NCBI GenBank assembly: GCA_963817395.1
Contig: CAWFOC010000004.1
Location: 372,001-436,000 of the forward strand
DNA: 64,000 bases
Direction of reading: 5' to 3'
Origin: CAWGYQ01 sp963817395
Lineage (GTDB): Bacteria; Acidobacteriota; Vicinamibacteria; Vicinamibacterales; CAVPJW01
Of this stretch, positions 26,471 through 35,357 are shown one piece after another. The position numbers and the translations under genes were made by a program. The notes beneath the pieces are model-generated. The model worked only from the letters and a program-made list of their open reading frames with translations. It was not told the DNA's origin and ran no database searches. Within the stretch, counting starts at the first letter, position 1. Every line of letters starts with the position of its first letter.

Positions 26471-27322
26471 CTAATCTGCGGGTGCGGAAGTCTTCTTTCC
26501 GAACAGCCACGCGATGAGGATGCTGATGAGGTACAGGCCGATCATGGGAGCCGCCATCAGAGTCTGGGTAAGGATATCGCCGCTGGGAGTAATGACCGCA
26601 GCCGTCACGAAGATGATGAGCACGGCGTACTTGATATGACGAATGAGGAAGCGCGCCGATACCAGTCCCATCTTGGCCAGGAAGAACACGATGCTCGGCA
26701 TCTGGAAGACGAGGCCCATGCCCAGTAACAGCTTCGTGTAAAGCGAGAAGACCGACTCGATCTTCGGAGCAAACATCAGGAAGTCTTTGTTGGTCTCTCC
26801 GAAGCTGGCAAGAAACTTCCACATCCACGGGAAGAGCAGGTAGTGCGAGAAGGCGGCACCCCCGACGAACCCGATTGTCGACAGGAGGATGAAGGGGATC
26901 GCGAATCGCTTTTCCTTGGCGTACAGTCCGGGGGCGATGAACAGCCAGACCTGCCACATGATGTAAGGGGCGGCCACCACCAGTCCCGCCAGGAGTGCAA
27001 TCTTCATGTACAGAACGAAGGCTTCGGTGGGTTCGGTGTAGATCAGCCGTCCGCCCTCGGGCAGCATCTCCTGCAGCGGCCTCATGATGAATTCGAAGAC
27101 GCGATCGATGAAGACGAACGAGATCGCGATGCCGACGGCGAGGCCCAGGCAGGCGTGGAGAAGCCGCTTGCGAAGCTCGTCGAGGTGCTCCAGGAAGGAC
27201 ATCTTCCCTTCCTGAAGCTCGGTCGACTCTCGCTCGTCGGCTAGCGGGTCAGACGACCACCAGCCGTCGGAGTCTTCTGAGGCTTCGGCGTTGTCGCGGT
27301 TGGGAAACGGTACGAGCGCCAT
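26471..27322 (-). CDS. tatC: Sec-independent translocase subunit TatC
   Basis: 283 residues with an acidic N-terminal extension of about 40 residues before the conserved MSFLEHLDELRKRLL, then six membrane segments. The first periplasmic loop contains PTEAFVLYMKIAL and the family signature; the TatC FAP-like motif appears as FMFAPKIESVFSLY-type sequence. TatC is the receptor for twin-arginine signal peptides. It follows tatA by 6 bases on the same strand. A twin-arginine candidate substrate is encoded at 63649. Confidence 0.96.
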   Translation of the reverse strand: MALVPFPNRDNAEASEDSDGWWSSDPLADERESTELQEGKMSFLEHLDELRKRLLHACLGLAVGIAISFVFIDRVFEFIMRPLQEMLPEGGRLIYTEPTEAFVLYMKIALLAGLVVAAPYIMWQVWLFIAPGLYAKEKRFAIPFILLSTIGFVGGAAFSHYLLFPWMWKFLASFGETNKDFLMFAPKIESVFSLYTKLLLGMGLVFQMPSIVFFLAKMGLVSARFLIRHIKYAVLIIFVTAAVITPSGDILTQTLMAAPMIGLYLISILIAWLFGKKTSAPAD

Positions 27323-27328
27323 GAACGA

Positions 27329-27586
27329 TCAGGCGCCGTCGGCGGCCTTCGACTCGACGGTCTCGGCCGGGGGGGCCGGCGCAGGTCGCGTGGCCTGGGC
27401 CTCGCGCTGCTCCTCGATGCGAATCTCTTCGTCGAGGGTGTTCCTGAGCTCGTTCGAGGCTCGCTTGAACTCGGCCAGACTGCGGCCGAGCGACTTGCCC
27501 AGCTCGGGCAGCTTGCGCGGGCCGAAGATGATCAGAGCGATCACGAAAATGATGATCAGCTCCGGCATACCGATTGAACCAAACAT
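27329..27586 (-). CDS. tatA: Sec-independent translocase subunit TatA/B
   Basis: 85 residues from ATG 27586 (MFGSIGMPELIIIFVIALIIFGPRKLPELG); the ORF extends to 27610 without a better signal. One N-terminal membrane helix, the FGPRKLPELGKSLG hinge, an amphipathic helix and a charged Pro/Ala tail: the standard TatA/TatB build. Phe-Gly at the hinge favours TatA. It is in an operon with tatC and divergent from ctp. Confidence 0.92.
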   Translation of the reverse strand: MFGSIGMPELIIIFVIALIIFGPRKLPELGKSLGRSLAEFKRASNELRNTLDEEIRIEEQREAQATRPAPAPPAETVESKAADGA

Positions 27587-27700
27587 GGCAGTGCTCCGCG
27601 CGGCAAACACGGCGGGACGGGCCGCAACTTCTTCATGGCATTATAGAAACCTGTCGAGGGTGGGTCAAGGAACGGCCCGTCCTTGATCCCGCCGAAGTGA

Positions 27701-27729
27701 TTGCTCCATCAGGGGTTGTCTGCTACGAT
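27701..27729 (+). promoter_or_regulatory. possible promoter giving a leaderless ctp transcript
   Basis: TTGCTC (27701-27706), 17-base spacer, TACGAT (27724-27729). Transcription would begin within a base or two of the ctp ATG at 27736, and no Shine-Dalgarno is visible before that ATG. Confidence 0.4.
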
Positions 27730-27735
27730 TCGATC

Positions 27736-29349
27736 ATGCGGAGTCACCGGGCGTTGTGGGCGGCTGCCCTCGCCGTCGTCGGATCGGCGCTGGTCGGCGG
27801 GTTCTTCGGTAAAGCGGTCGCCACCCAGGATCGGCTGCCGGAACGCTACAAGATCTTCACGTCGGCTCTGAGCGCGGTCGAGGCCAACTACGTCGAGCCC
27901 GTCGAGTCCGAGAAGCTGGTTTACGGCGCTATCAGCGGCATGCTGACGACGCTCGACCCGCACTCGAGCTTCATGGATCCCCGGCAGTACGCGCAAATGC
28001 GCGAGCGGCAGGAAGGTCGCTACTACGGGCTCGGCATCAGCATCGTCGTTGTGGACGGCGACATCACGGTGGCGTCGATCTTCGAAGGGTCGCCGGCCTA
28101 CAAGAAGGGGATCCGGCGCGGCGACATCATTGCGAGCATCACCGGCGAGGACGCCAAGGGCTGGACGAGCGACCAGGCTGTCAAGAAGCTCCGCGGGCCC
28201 AAGGGCACGACCGTCGCCATCTCCATCAAGCGGCGCGGCTACGACAGGCTGATCGATCTGGAGGTGCCGCGCGACGAAATCAATATCCCGACGATTCCCG
28301 CCGCCTTCATGATCGACAGCGTCACCGGGTACATCCGGCTGCAGGATTTTGCCGAGAACACCGACCGTGATCTGGGCGCGGCGTTGAAGGATCTGTCGAG
28401 CAAGGGCATGCGACGAATCCTGCTCGACCTCAGAGGCAATCCCGGTGGTCCGCTCGATCAGGCCATTCGCGTGGCGAGCCGGTTCCTCCCCAAGTCGAAT
28501 CTGATTGTCTATACGCGGGGCCGCATCCCGAACTCCGATCAGGACTACCGAGCGACCGACGGGAATCAATACACCACACAGCCCGTCGTGGTCCTGGTGA
28601 ACCGGAACAGTGCGAGCGCTTCGGAGATCGTCGCCGGCGCCTTGCAGGATCACGATCGCGCCCTGATTGTCGGGGAGACGACCTTCGGCAAGGCGCTCGT
28701 CCAGTCGGTGTACCGCATCAGCGAGGGCGCCGGGCTCGCGTTGACGACAGCCCATTACTACACGCCGTCGGGCCGACTCATTCAACGTCCCTGGGACGGC
28801 TCGTTCGACGAGTATCTGAGCTATTCACTCAAAGAGCAGGCCAGCGATCGGCCGCACCCCGATTCCGAGCTGCACTACACGGATGCAGGCCGCAAAGTGT
28901 ACGGTGGAGGTGGTGTCGAGCCCGATCGCCGTATGGAAGGGCCAATCGAAGGATTCAACCCGTCACGATTCGGCCGGACGCTGTATGCGCGGCAGGCGTT
29001 CGCCAGCTACGCCCAGAAGTTCTCGGCTGAAGGAGACACTCGCATCGCTATCGAGGCCAAGGAGCGACGCACGATCGGGCCCGATTTCGTCGTCGACGAT
29101 GAGATGTTGAAGGATTTTCAGGGACATCTGACGGCCGAGCAGATCAAGATCGATCCGGAAGCCTTTGCGAAGGATCTGGCGTTCATCAAGGCGATGATTC
29201 GCTATGACATCGACTTGGCGCTCTTCGGGGTGGCGTCGGCGCGCCGCCATCTGGTGGAGCAGGATCCGCAAGCGCAGTTCGCGATGCAGCAGTTCGCCGA
29301 GGCGGAGCGCCTCACCGCGCTGGCACCGAGCCGGGCGGCGCGGCGATAG
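27736..29349 (+). CDS. C-terminal processing peptidase (S41 family, carboxyl-terminal protease)
   Basis: 537 residues from ATG 27736; the frame upstream of it is a shadow. N-terminal membrane anchor or signal (ALWAAALAVVGSALVGGFFG), helical cap, PDZ domain (YYGLGISIVVVDGDITVASIFEGSPAYKKGIRRGDII), and S41 protease core. The catalytic serine is in NRNSASASEIVAGAL and the general-base Lys in GETTFGKALVQ. The C-terminal extension of about 150 residues is helical. Family role: periplasmic protease that trims or degrades proteins from the C-terminus. It stands alone before the RNA candidate and smc. Confidence 0.93.
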   Translation: MRSHRALWAAALAVVGSALVGGFFGKAVATQDRLPERYKIFTSALSAVEANYVEPVESEKLVYGAISGMLTTLDPHSSFMDPRQYAQMRERQEGRYYGLGISIVVVDGDITVASIFEGSPAYKKGIRRGDIIASITGEDAKGWTSDQAVKKLRGPKGTTVAISIKRRGYDRLIDLEVPRDEINIPTIPAAFMIDSVTGYIRLQDFAENTDRDLGAALKDLSSKGMRRILLDLRGNPGGPLDQAIRVASRFLPKSNLIVYTRGRIPNSDQDYRATDGNQYTTQPVVVLVNRNSASASEIVAGALQDHDRALIVGETTFGKALVQSVYRISEGAGLALTTAHYYTPSGRLIQRPWDGSFDEYLSYSLKEQASDRPHPDSELHYTDAGRKVYGGGGVEPDRRMEGPIEGFNPSRFGRTLYARQAFASYAQKFSAEGDTRIAIEAKERRTIGPDFVVDDEMLKDFQGHLTAEQIKIDPEAFAKDLAFIKAMIRYDIDLALFGVASARRHLVEQDPQAQFAMQQFAEAERLTALAPSRAARR

Positions 29350-29361
29350 CCGTATTTGACC

Positions 29362-29390
29362 TTGCCCCGATTACGGGGCCTTGCTACACT
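29362..29390 (+). promoter_or_regulatory. possible sigma-70 promoter upstream of the RNA candidate and smc
   Basis: TTGCCC (29362-29367), a 17-base spacer, TACACT (29385-29390). A short perfect inverted repeat GCCCCG-ATTA-CGGGGC (29364-29379) overlaps it and could be either an operator-like palindrome or a weak end-of-transcript hairpin of ctp. Confidence 0.45.
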
Positions 29391-29396
29391 TGCGGC

Positions 29397-29556
29397 CGCT
29401 TGGTCGGTCACGGGGTCGCATCCACGGTCGGATGCGAGGGCCGGCACCGGTTGTCGCCGTTAGCAGATTCGGTCGGGTCTCTCATCGACTTTGGGGCGAT
29501 TCCAGCCGCTCAGGTGTCGACGTTTTTTCGTCGTCATCGCGAGCGGCTTTTTTTTG
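29397..29556 (+). ncRNA. candidate structured small RNA or leader before smc
   Basis: The 215 bases between ctp and smc have no credible reading frame but hold a promoter-like element, an 8-bp hairpin (TCGCATCC/GGATGCGA near 29423-29445), and an intrinsic terminator at the 3' end. Predicted transcript is about 160 bases. The 3' arm (AGCGGC) could also pair with GCCGCT near its 5' end, so two folds are possible, as in attenuators or 6S-like RNAs. I saw no signature of SRP RNA, tmRNA or RNase P RNA. Identity unknown. Confidence 0.4.
29504..29555 (+). terminator. strong intrinsic terminator just before smc
   Basis: AGCCGCTC (29504-29511) pairs with GAGCGGCT (29541-29548), with an inner GACG/CGTC stem, followed by eight T (29548-29555). 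It ends only 9 bases before the smc ATG, so smc transcription must either read through it or begin elsewhere. Confidence 0.7.
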
Positions 29557-29564
29557 GCTGATCC

Positions 29565-32500
29565 ATGCGACTTCAGCGACTCGAGATCTCGGGCTTCAAA
29601 TCGTTCTCTGATCCGGCCGAGCTGTCGTTCGACCGCGGCGTCACCGCCATCGTCGGGCCCAATGGCTGCGGCAAGAGCAACGTCGCCGACGCCATCACGT
29701 GGGTACTGGGCGAGCAGAGCGCCAAGAGCCTGCGCGGCGATCGCATGGAAGACGTGATTTTCAGCGGCAGCGACGCGCGCAAGCCGACCGGCACCGCGGA
29801 AGTGCGGCTGCAGCTCGCTGAAGTCGCAGCGGTCGCCAAACGGTCGAACGGTCATGGCACGGCAGCCGGGAATGGGGAGGCCGCCGATGACGATCTGGAT
29901 CCGCTCATCGACGTCCGGCGCGTCGTCGAGCTGACGCGACGCTTGTACCGGTCTGGCGAGAGCGAGTATCTGATCGACGGCGAGACATGCCGCCTCCGCG
30001 ACATTCACGATCTGCTCATGGACACTGGCTTGGGGGCCAAGGCCTACGCGATTATCGAGCAGGGAAAGATTGGCCTGATCCTGAGCACGCGTCCCACCGA
30101 CCGGCGGCAGCTGATTGAGGAAGCCGCCGGAGTCACCAAGTACAAGGCACGCCGGCGGGCCGCCGAGCTGAAGCTGGAGGCGTCCCAGCACAACCTGACC
30201 CGTATCGACGACATCATCTTCGAAGTCGACAAACAGCGAGGCGTGCTGAAGCGGCAGGCTGCACGGGCCAGGCGCTACCGCCGTCTGCGCGACGAACTGC
30301 AGCGTTGGGAAAAAGTCCTGTTCGTCCGTCGCCATCGAGGTGTGTCGGCGTCGCTCGGTGCGGCGCGCGAACGACTGGAGGCGGGACGTCGAGAGGAGGC
30401 GATTGCAGCGGCGCATCTGGCCACTCTCGAGAACGAGCTCGCCGTCACCCGCATCGCGCTTGCCGAAGCGGAAGCCGCGGCCGCCTCGACCCGTGAGGCC
30501 GCCCACGCGGGCGAACTCGACATCAACCGCAGGCAGCAGCAGATCGAGCTCGGCAAGCAACAGATCGTCATGCTCGATGCGCGAGTGGAGGAGCTCGAGG
30601 CCCAGCTGCGGGATCTCGAGACTCGGCAGGGGCCGGCGGGACGTGCGACGGTCGAGCGGCGAGAAGCTCTGACGCGCGCAGTTGAAGAGCGCGATGCATC
30701 GACCGCCGTGCTCGCGGCCGCGGAGGACAGTCATTCGGGCGCCCAGCGCGGAGTCGAGGGGCTGGAAGCCGACGTCGAGGCCGCTCGCAGCGAGGTGTTT
30801 GCGGCCATCAATGCCGCGACGGCGTTGCACCACGCCGTCGAGCATGCCGGCACGCAGCAGGAGCGCGTATCGGAGACGCTGGCGAAACTCGAAATTGAAC
30901 GCACCGCCGTCGAATCGGAGCTCGCCGAACTGTCGCGCGAAACCGCAGCCACCGAAGAGGCGTTTCGAGAGGCGCAGGAAACGCTCCGGCGCGTCAGGGC
31001 GGAGCGGATAGGGCAGGAGAGCCTGCGCGTCGCAGCACGCGCGGACCACGAGCGTTTGTCACGTGAGCTTCGCGAGCGCGAGCACGAGCTGGCGTCGCTC
31101 GAGGCGCGCCTCAAATCGCTCGAAGAGCTCCAGGCATCGCGCGCCGGATACTCCGACGCCGCGCGGCTGGTGCTGGCAGAGGCCAATGGGCGGGTCGGTG
31201 TCCAGGGCGCCGTGGCCGACTATGTGGAAACCGATCGGCGATTCGCCCGGGCCGTGGAAGCCTGTCTAGGGGACCTGCTCCAGCACGTCCTCGTTCCCGA
31301 TCAAAAAAGTGCGCGCGCCGGGCTTCAGCTCGTCCGCGAACGTCGGGCCGGCCGGTGCGGCTTTCTGGTCATAGAGGGCGCACCCTCATCGCTCCCGACC
31401 CGCACGCTGCCGGACTGTCCCACTGCACGCTCGCTCCATTCCGTCGTGCGCGTGACCGAAGGAGCCCAGGCCGCCGCGATTCGGAGCGCGATCGGTGAGG
31501 CTTGGATTGTGGAAAGCCTCGACGAGGCCGTCCGGGTCGCGCGTCACACAGAGGCCCCGGTCGTGACGCTGGACGGCGACGCGCTGAGAGGCCCGCATCT
31601 GCTGACCAGCAGCGGGGCGGACGAGGGACTCGGCATCCTCGCGACCAAGGGTGAAATTCGTGAGCTCGCGGAACGGATTCAGTCACTGCATACCGCGCTC
31701 GAGGGGATGACTGCCCGCTCCAGCGATCTCGATCGAACTCTGATGGCGGCGGCCGCCGCCGTGGAGTCGCTTTCAGCCGACGAGCACGGCCACGAGAAGG
31801 TCATCGTGGGGCTCGAGCTGCGGTTGGCGCGGGCCGCGGAAGATTTCGAGCGCCTCGACCGTCGCCGCGCATTGTTGACCACCGAGCGCGGCACCGCGGA
31901 AGAGGAGCGGGAAACGCTCGAGGCTCGTCGACGCGAAGCGGGCGCCTCGATCGCCCGCCTCGAAACCGATCAGCGAGCCGCGGAAGAGCGCCTGGCGGTC
32001 GCGCAACGCAAGCTCCTCGAAGCGCGCGAGGGCATCGACACTCTGGCCCGGCAGTCGGCCGACGCGAAGGCTGCCCATGCCACGCTTGTCGAGCGAGTCG
32101 CCGCCCTGGTTGCCGAAGTGCAGCGGCTGGAGGAAACGGCGGCGGATTTGATCGCTCGTGTGACCGCCACTGCTGCAGATCGTGACGACACCCGCGCGCG
32201 TTCGGAAGAAACGCGACGCGCCCTCGTCGACGGCGAGCGGTCGATCGACACGGCCATTGCCGCGCTGGACGAGCTGCGGCGCCGGGCCCGGGACAGCGAG
32301 GCGCGCGTCGTGGATATCCGCATCGAAGTCGACGGACACGAACTGCGCATCAAGGAGGCCCGGCGGGCCGTCGAGGTCGTTCGCGCCAGTTTGAGCGAAT
32401 TGGACGTGGCGCGAGCCACGGCCGAAAGCGAGCTCTCGCACCTGGCCGCCTTGTGCCTCGAAGCGGTACAGGCGCCCATCGACGAGGTCGTGAACGAAGT

Positions 32501-33272
32501 CGAGCAGCTCGAAACCGCCGGCGCGAGCGAACCGGACGCGAGCGCGCTCGCGGAAAGTGATCGCGACGAGCTTGGCGAAGAGGAGCAGACGGTCTCCGAT
32601 GCCGCGGTCGTGGACGCCGAAGCCCGCGTGTTGACAGCCGAGGAGGCCGTCACCGAACTGCGCGCGCGGATCAACCGGCTCGGCCCCGTCAACATGATGG
32701 CTATCGAACAGTTCGACGAGCTGGACGAGCGACACGGATTTCTCACCACCCAGCGTCGCGACCTGGTCGAATCGATTGCGGCCACTGGCGAGGCCATCCA
32801 GCGGATTGACGAGACGACGCAGGAACGGTTCCGCGAGGCCTTCACCGCCATCAACGCGAACTTCCAGGAGACCTTCGGCACCTTGTTCGGCGGCGGGCGC
32901 GCCGGTCTGACGCTGCTCGACGAGAGCGATTTGCTCGAGAGCGGTATCGAGATCATCGCGCAGCCTCCCGGGAAGCGTCTACAGAGCGTCCAGCTGCTTT
33001 CGGGTGGCGAGAAGGCGCTGGCGGCCATCGCTCTGATGTTCGCGATTTTCAAGTACAAGCCCAGCCCGTTCTGTCTGCTCGACGAGATCGATGCGCCCCT
33101 CGACGACGCGAACATCGGGCGGTTCGTCGAGATGCTGCGCCGCATGCAGGCCGAGACACAGTTCATCCTGATCACGCACAACCGCAAGACCATGGAGATC
33201 GCCGATCGGCTCTACGGCGTCACCATGGAAGAACCGGGCGTCTCCAAGCTGATCTCGGTCAAGCTCAACTAG
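29565..33272 (+). CDS. smc: chromosome condensation/segregation ATPase SMC
   Basis: 1235 residues, the usual SMC length. N-terminal ATPase lobe: LEISGFKSF and Walker A GPNGCGKSN (about residues 31-39). A long coiled coil and a hinge (about 525-660; GRVGVQGAVADYVETDRRFARAVEACLG) follow, then the returning coiled coil. The C-terminal lobe has signature LLSGGEKALAAIALMFAI (about 1143-1160) and Walker B CLLDEIDAPLDDANI. Family role: with ScpA/ScpB it compacts and helps segregate the chromosome. scpA/scpB are not in the window. Downstream is a separate gene after 51 bases. Confidence 0.97.
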   Translation: MRLQRLEISGFKSFSDPAELSFDRGVTAIVGPNGCGKSNVADAITWVLGEQSAKSLRGDRMEDVIFSGSDARKPTGTAEVRLQLAEVAAVAKRSNGHGTAAGNGEAADDDLDPLIDVRRVVELTRRLYRSGESEYLIDGETCRLRDIHDLLMDTGLGAKAYAIIEQGKIGLILSTRPTDRRQLIEEAAGVTKYKARRRAAELKLEASQHNLTRIDDIIFEVDKQRGVLKRQAARARRYRRLRDELQRWEKVLFVRRHRGVSASLGAARERLEAGRREEAIAAAHLATLENELAVTRIALAEAEAAAASTREAAHAGELDINRRQQQIELGKQQIVMLDARVEELEAQLRDLETRQGPAGRATVERREALTRAVEERDASTAVLAAAEDSHSGAQRGVEGLEADVEAARSEVFAAINAATALHHAVEHAGTQQERVSETLAKLEIERTAVESELAELSRETAATEEAFREAQETLRRVRAERIGQESLRVAARADHERLSRELREREHELASLEARLKSLEELQASRAGYSDAARLVLAEANGRVGVQGAVADYVETDRRFARAVEACLGDLLQHVLVPDQKSARAGLQLVRERRAGRCGFLVIEGAPSSLPTRTLPDCPTARSLHSVVRVTEGAQAAAIRSAIGEAWIVESLDEAVRVARHTEAPVVTLDGDALRGPHLLTSSGADEGLGILATKGEIRELAERIQSLHTALEGMTARSSDLDRTLMAAAAAVESLSADEHGHEKVIVGLELRLARAAEDFERLDRRRALLTTERGTAEEERETLEARRREAGASIARLETDQRAAEERLAVAQRKLLEAREGIDTLARQSADAKAAHATLVERVAALVAEVQRLEETAADLIARVTATAADRDDTRARSEETRRALVDGERSIDTAIAALDELRRRARDSEARVVDIRIEVDGHELRIKEARRAVEVVRASLSELDVARATAESELSHLAALCLEAVQAPIDEVVNEVEQLETAGASEPDASALAESDRDELGEEEQTVSDAAVVDAEARVLTAEEAVTELRARINRLGPVNMMAIEQFDELDERHGFLTTQRRDLVESIAATGEAIQRIDETTQERFREAFTAINANFQETFGTLFGGGRAGLTLLDESDLLESGIEIIAQPPGKRLQSVQLLSGGEKALAAIALMFAIFKYKPSPFCLLDEIDAPLDDANIGRFVEMLRRMQAETQFILITHNRKTMEIADRLYGVTMEEPGVSKLISVKLN

Positions 33273-33323
33273 TCATCTGGAACTTCCCGCACGAGTCCGT
33301 CGTCTCATCTCCCGGAGCATGGA

Positions 33324-34142
33324 ATGAGCCCAAGACCCAGCGCAGCTTCCCTCCGACGGCTCGTCCCGGCCCTTGCTGTCGTGTTCGCGGCGTGCGACAT
33401 CTCGGTCGGCGACGGAGGCGTCACGATTGGCCTGGGCGGCGGCCGGGCCGCCGACAGCTGGACGCGAACCTACGAGGTGGTAGCGGACGGCCGACTCGAG
33501 ATCGTCAACCTCAACGGACGAATCGAGGTCAGTGCCACCGATGGATCGCAGATCGAGGTCCGCGCTGAGCGTGTCGTGAAGGCCCGCTCCGATGAGGCGG
33601 CTCGCGATCTCCTGAAGCAGATTGAGATGGTCGAGGAATCGAGTCCGTCTGGCGTTCGGATCGAATCGCGGTCGCCGACACGAACGATGGGCTCGTCGCA
33701 CGAGATTCAGTACACCGTGCGCGTGCCCAGATCGCTCGAGCTCGCGCTGCAGACGACCAACGGCGGAGTGAGCGTGAACGGGGTTGTGGGCCGCGTCCGA
33801 GCCGTCACGACGAATGGCGGCATCAACGGGCGCGAGCTGGGTGGTGCAGTCGACGCTGCGACAACGAATGGCAGCATCCGCGTCGAGTTCGACCGGTTGG
33901 CGGATCAGGCCGTCACGCTCGAGACGGTGAACGGTTCGATCGACGTGCGGGTGCCGTCCTCGTCAAAGGCCCAGGTCCTGGCCCAGTGCGTGAACGGCCG
34001 AATCGCGGTGTCGGGCGTGCCCGTCGAAACGATTGGCGAGACGTCCCGGCGCAGGTTCGAGGGTCGCCTGAATGGTGGCGGGGCCGCGCGCATCGACATC
34101 GAGACCATCAACGGCGCTATCGCGCTTACAGGGAGTTCCTAA
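33324..34142 (+). CDS. DUF4097-like putative lipoprotein
   Basis: 272 residues. A signal peptide ends in a lipobox-like VVFAAC (Cys24), then repeated short beta units with the pattern TNGGV/TNGGI/TNGSI/VNGSI/VNGRI/INGAI, the hallmark of the DUF4097 beta-solenoid. Likely a periplasmic or outer-membrane-attached protein. Function unknown; members often sit near sensor or protease genes. The next gene (M48 protease) starts 34 bases later on the same strand. Confidence 0.75.
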   Translation: MSPRPSAASLRRLVPALAVVFAACDISVGDGGVTIGLGGGRAADSWTRTYEVVADGRLEIVNLNGRIEVSATDGSQIEVRAERVVKARSDEAARDLLKQIEMVEESSPSGVRIESRSPTRTMGSSHEIQYTVRVPRSLELALQTTNGGVSVNGVVGRVRAVTTNGGINGRELGGAVDAATTNGSIRVEFDRLADQAVTLETVNGSIDVRVPSSSKAQVLAQCVNGRIAVSGVPVETIGETSRRRFEGRLNGGGAARIDIETINGAIALTGSS

Positions 34143-34176
34143 CCCGCGCCGCCTCCTGTTCGTCCGCCGTTCATCG

Positions 34177-35301
34177 ATGAACGAAGACAAGGCGACACGC
34201 TACCATCGGCAAGCCCGCCTGGCCCGGATCGCCTCGACCTTGTCGGGTGCGGGCCTCCTCGTGTTCCTGCTGATCAGCGGGTGGTCGATCGGCCTTCGCG
34301 AGGCCGCCGCATGGGTTTCGACCCGGCTGGCTGCGCCTGTCTGGGTGCCCTGGTTGAGCGTCGCCATCTACGTGGCGATCGTCGCGGGGATGAACGAGCT
34401 CCTGACGCTGCCGGTCGGATACTTCCGCGGGTACGTCCTCGAACGCCGCTACGATCTCTCGCGCGAAACGGCCGGCGGCTGGCTTGCGGATCATCTCAAG
34501 GCCTCGGCGATCGGTCTCGCCTTTGCCATCGTCATCGCGCAGCTCGTGTACTTCTGCCTGGGCCGGTGGCCAACGACGTGGTGGCTCATCGCTGGCGGCA
34601 CGATGCTCCTGCTCACGGTGACGATGACGCGACTGGCGCCGGTGGTCCTGTTGCCGGTGTTCTACAAATTCGCTCCGCTGGGCCGCGGCGCATTGCGCGA
34701 GCGTCTCTCGGTCCTGGCCGATCGGGCGGGGACGCCGGTCGTCGGCGTCTACGAGTGGAAGCTCGGCGAGAAGACCTCGAAGGCGAACGCAGCCCTCGCC
34801 GGCCTCGGCGCCACGCGCCGCATCCTGGTTTCAGACACGCTGCTGCGGGACTACTCGGACGATGAGATCGAGGTCGTCCTCGCGCACGAGCTGGCCCATC
34901 ACGTCCATCGCGATCTCTGGACGTCGGTGGCGTTCGAAGGGCTCGTCATCTTTGCGGCGCTCGCGATTGGCGATCGGGTGCTCGCTTCGTTCGCCCCGCG
35001 ACTCGGGCTCGACGGAATCGCCGACGTTGCAGGTTTACCGTTGCTGATCCTGACGACCGGCGCGCTGTCCCTCGTCTTGATGCCGGTCGTGAATGCAGTC
35101 TCGAGGCTGCACGAGCGGCGTGCCGACCGGTTCGCGCTCGATCTCACCCGCAATGCGCCGGCGTTCGTTTCGGCGATGAGAAAGCTCGGGGCGCAGAATC
35201 TGGCGGAGGAGCGCCCGTCGCGCCTCGTGGAGATCGTCTTCCACACGCACCCGCCCATCGCCCGACGTATCGAGGCCGCCCGGACGTGGGCTGCGCGCTA
35301 G
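34177..35301 (+). CDS. M48-family membrane zinc metalloprotease (Ste24-like)
   Basis: About 374 residues from ATG 34177; the open frame before it overlaps the lipoprotein gene. N-terminal membrane segments (LSGAGLLVFLLISGWSIG, WLSVAIYVAIVAGMNELL, ASAIGLAFAIVIAQLVYF, WLIAGGTMLLLTV) are followed by the zinc site HELAHH (about residues 237-242). The third ligand Glu is in RLHERRADRFALD and FHTHPPIARRI is the family C-terminal motif. The order matches Ste24/CAAX protease I homologues. In bacteria such enzymes act in envelope protein quality control; the substrate is not known. Confidence 0.9.
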   Translation: MNEDKATRYHRQARLARIASTLSGAGLLVFLLISGWSIGLREAAAWVSTRLAAPVWVPWLSVAIYVAIVAGMNELLTLPVGYFRGYVLERRYDLSRETAGGWLADHLKASAIGLAFAIVIAQLVYFCLGRWPTTWWLIAGGTMLLLTVTMTRLAPVVLLPVFYKFAPLGRGALRERLSVLADRAGTPVVGVYEWKLGEKTSKANAALAGLGATRRILVSDTLLRDYSDDEIEVVLAHELAHHVHRDLWTSVAFEGLVIFAALAIGDRVLASFAPRLGLDGIADVAGLPLLILTTGALSLVLMPVVNAVSRLHERRADRFALDLTRNAPAFVSAMRKLGAQNLAEERPSRLVEIVFHTHPPIARRIEAARTWAAR

Positions 35302-35357
35302 ACGCGTGCCCCCCCATCAAGGGCCGTTCTCGAAACGTTCGATCTGAGCGTCGGCGG

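Noticed and set aside
29397..29556. Identification of the RNA candidate as SRP 4.5S RNA
   Set aside because: The conserved GGAAG/GCAGC tip of SRP RNA is not present on either strand.
29460..31049. 529-codon open frame on the minus strand over the smc start
   Set aside because: Shadow of smc; would also run through the terminator hairpin.
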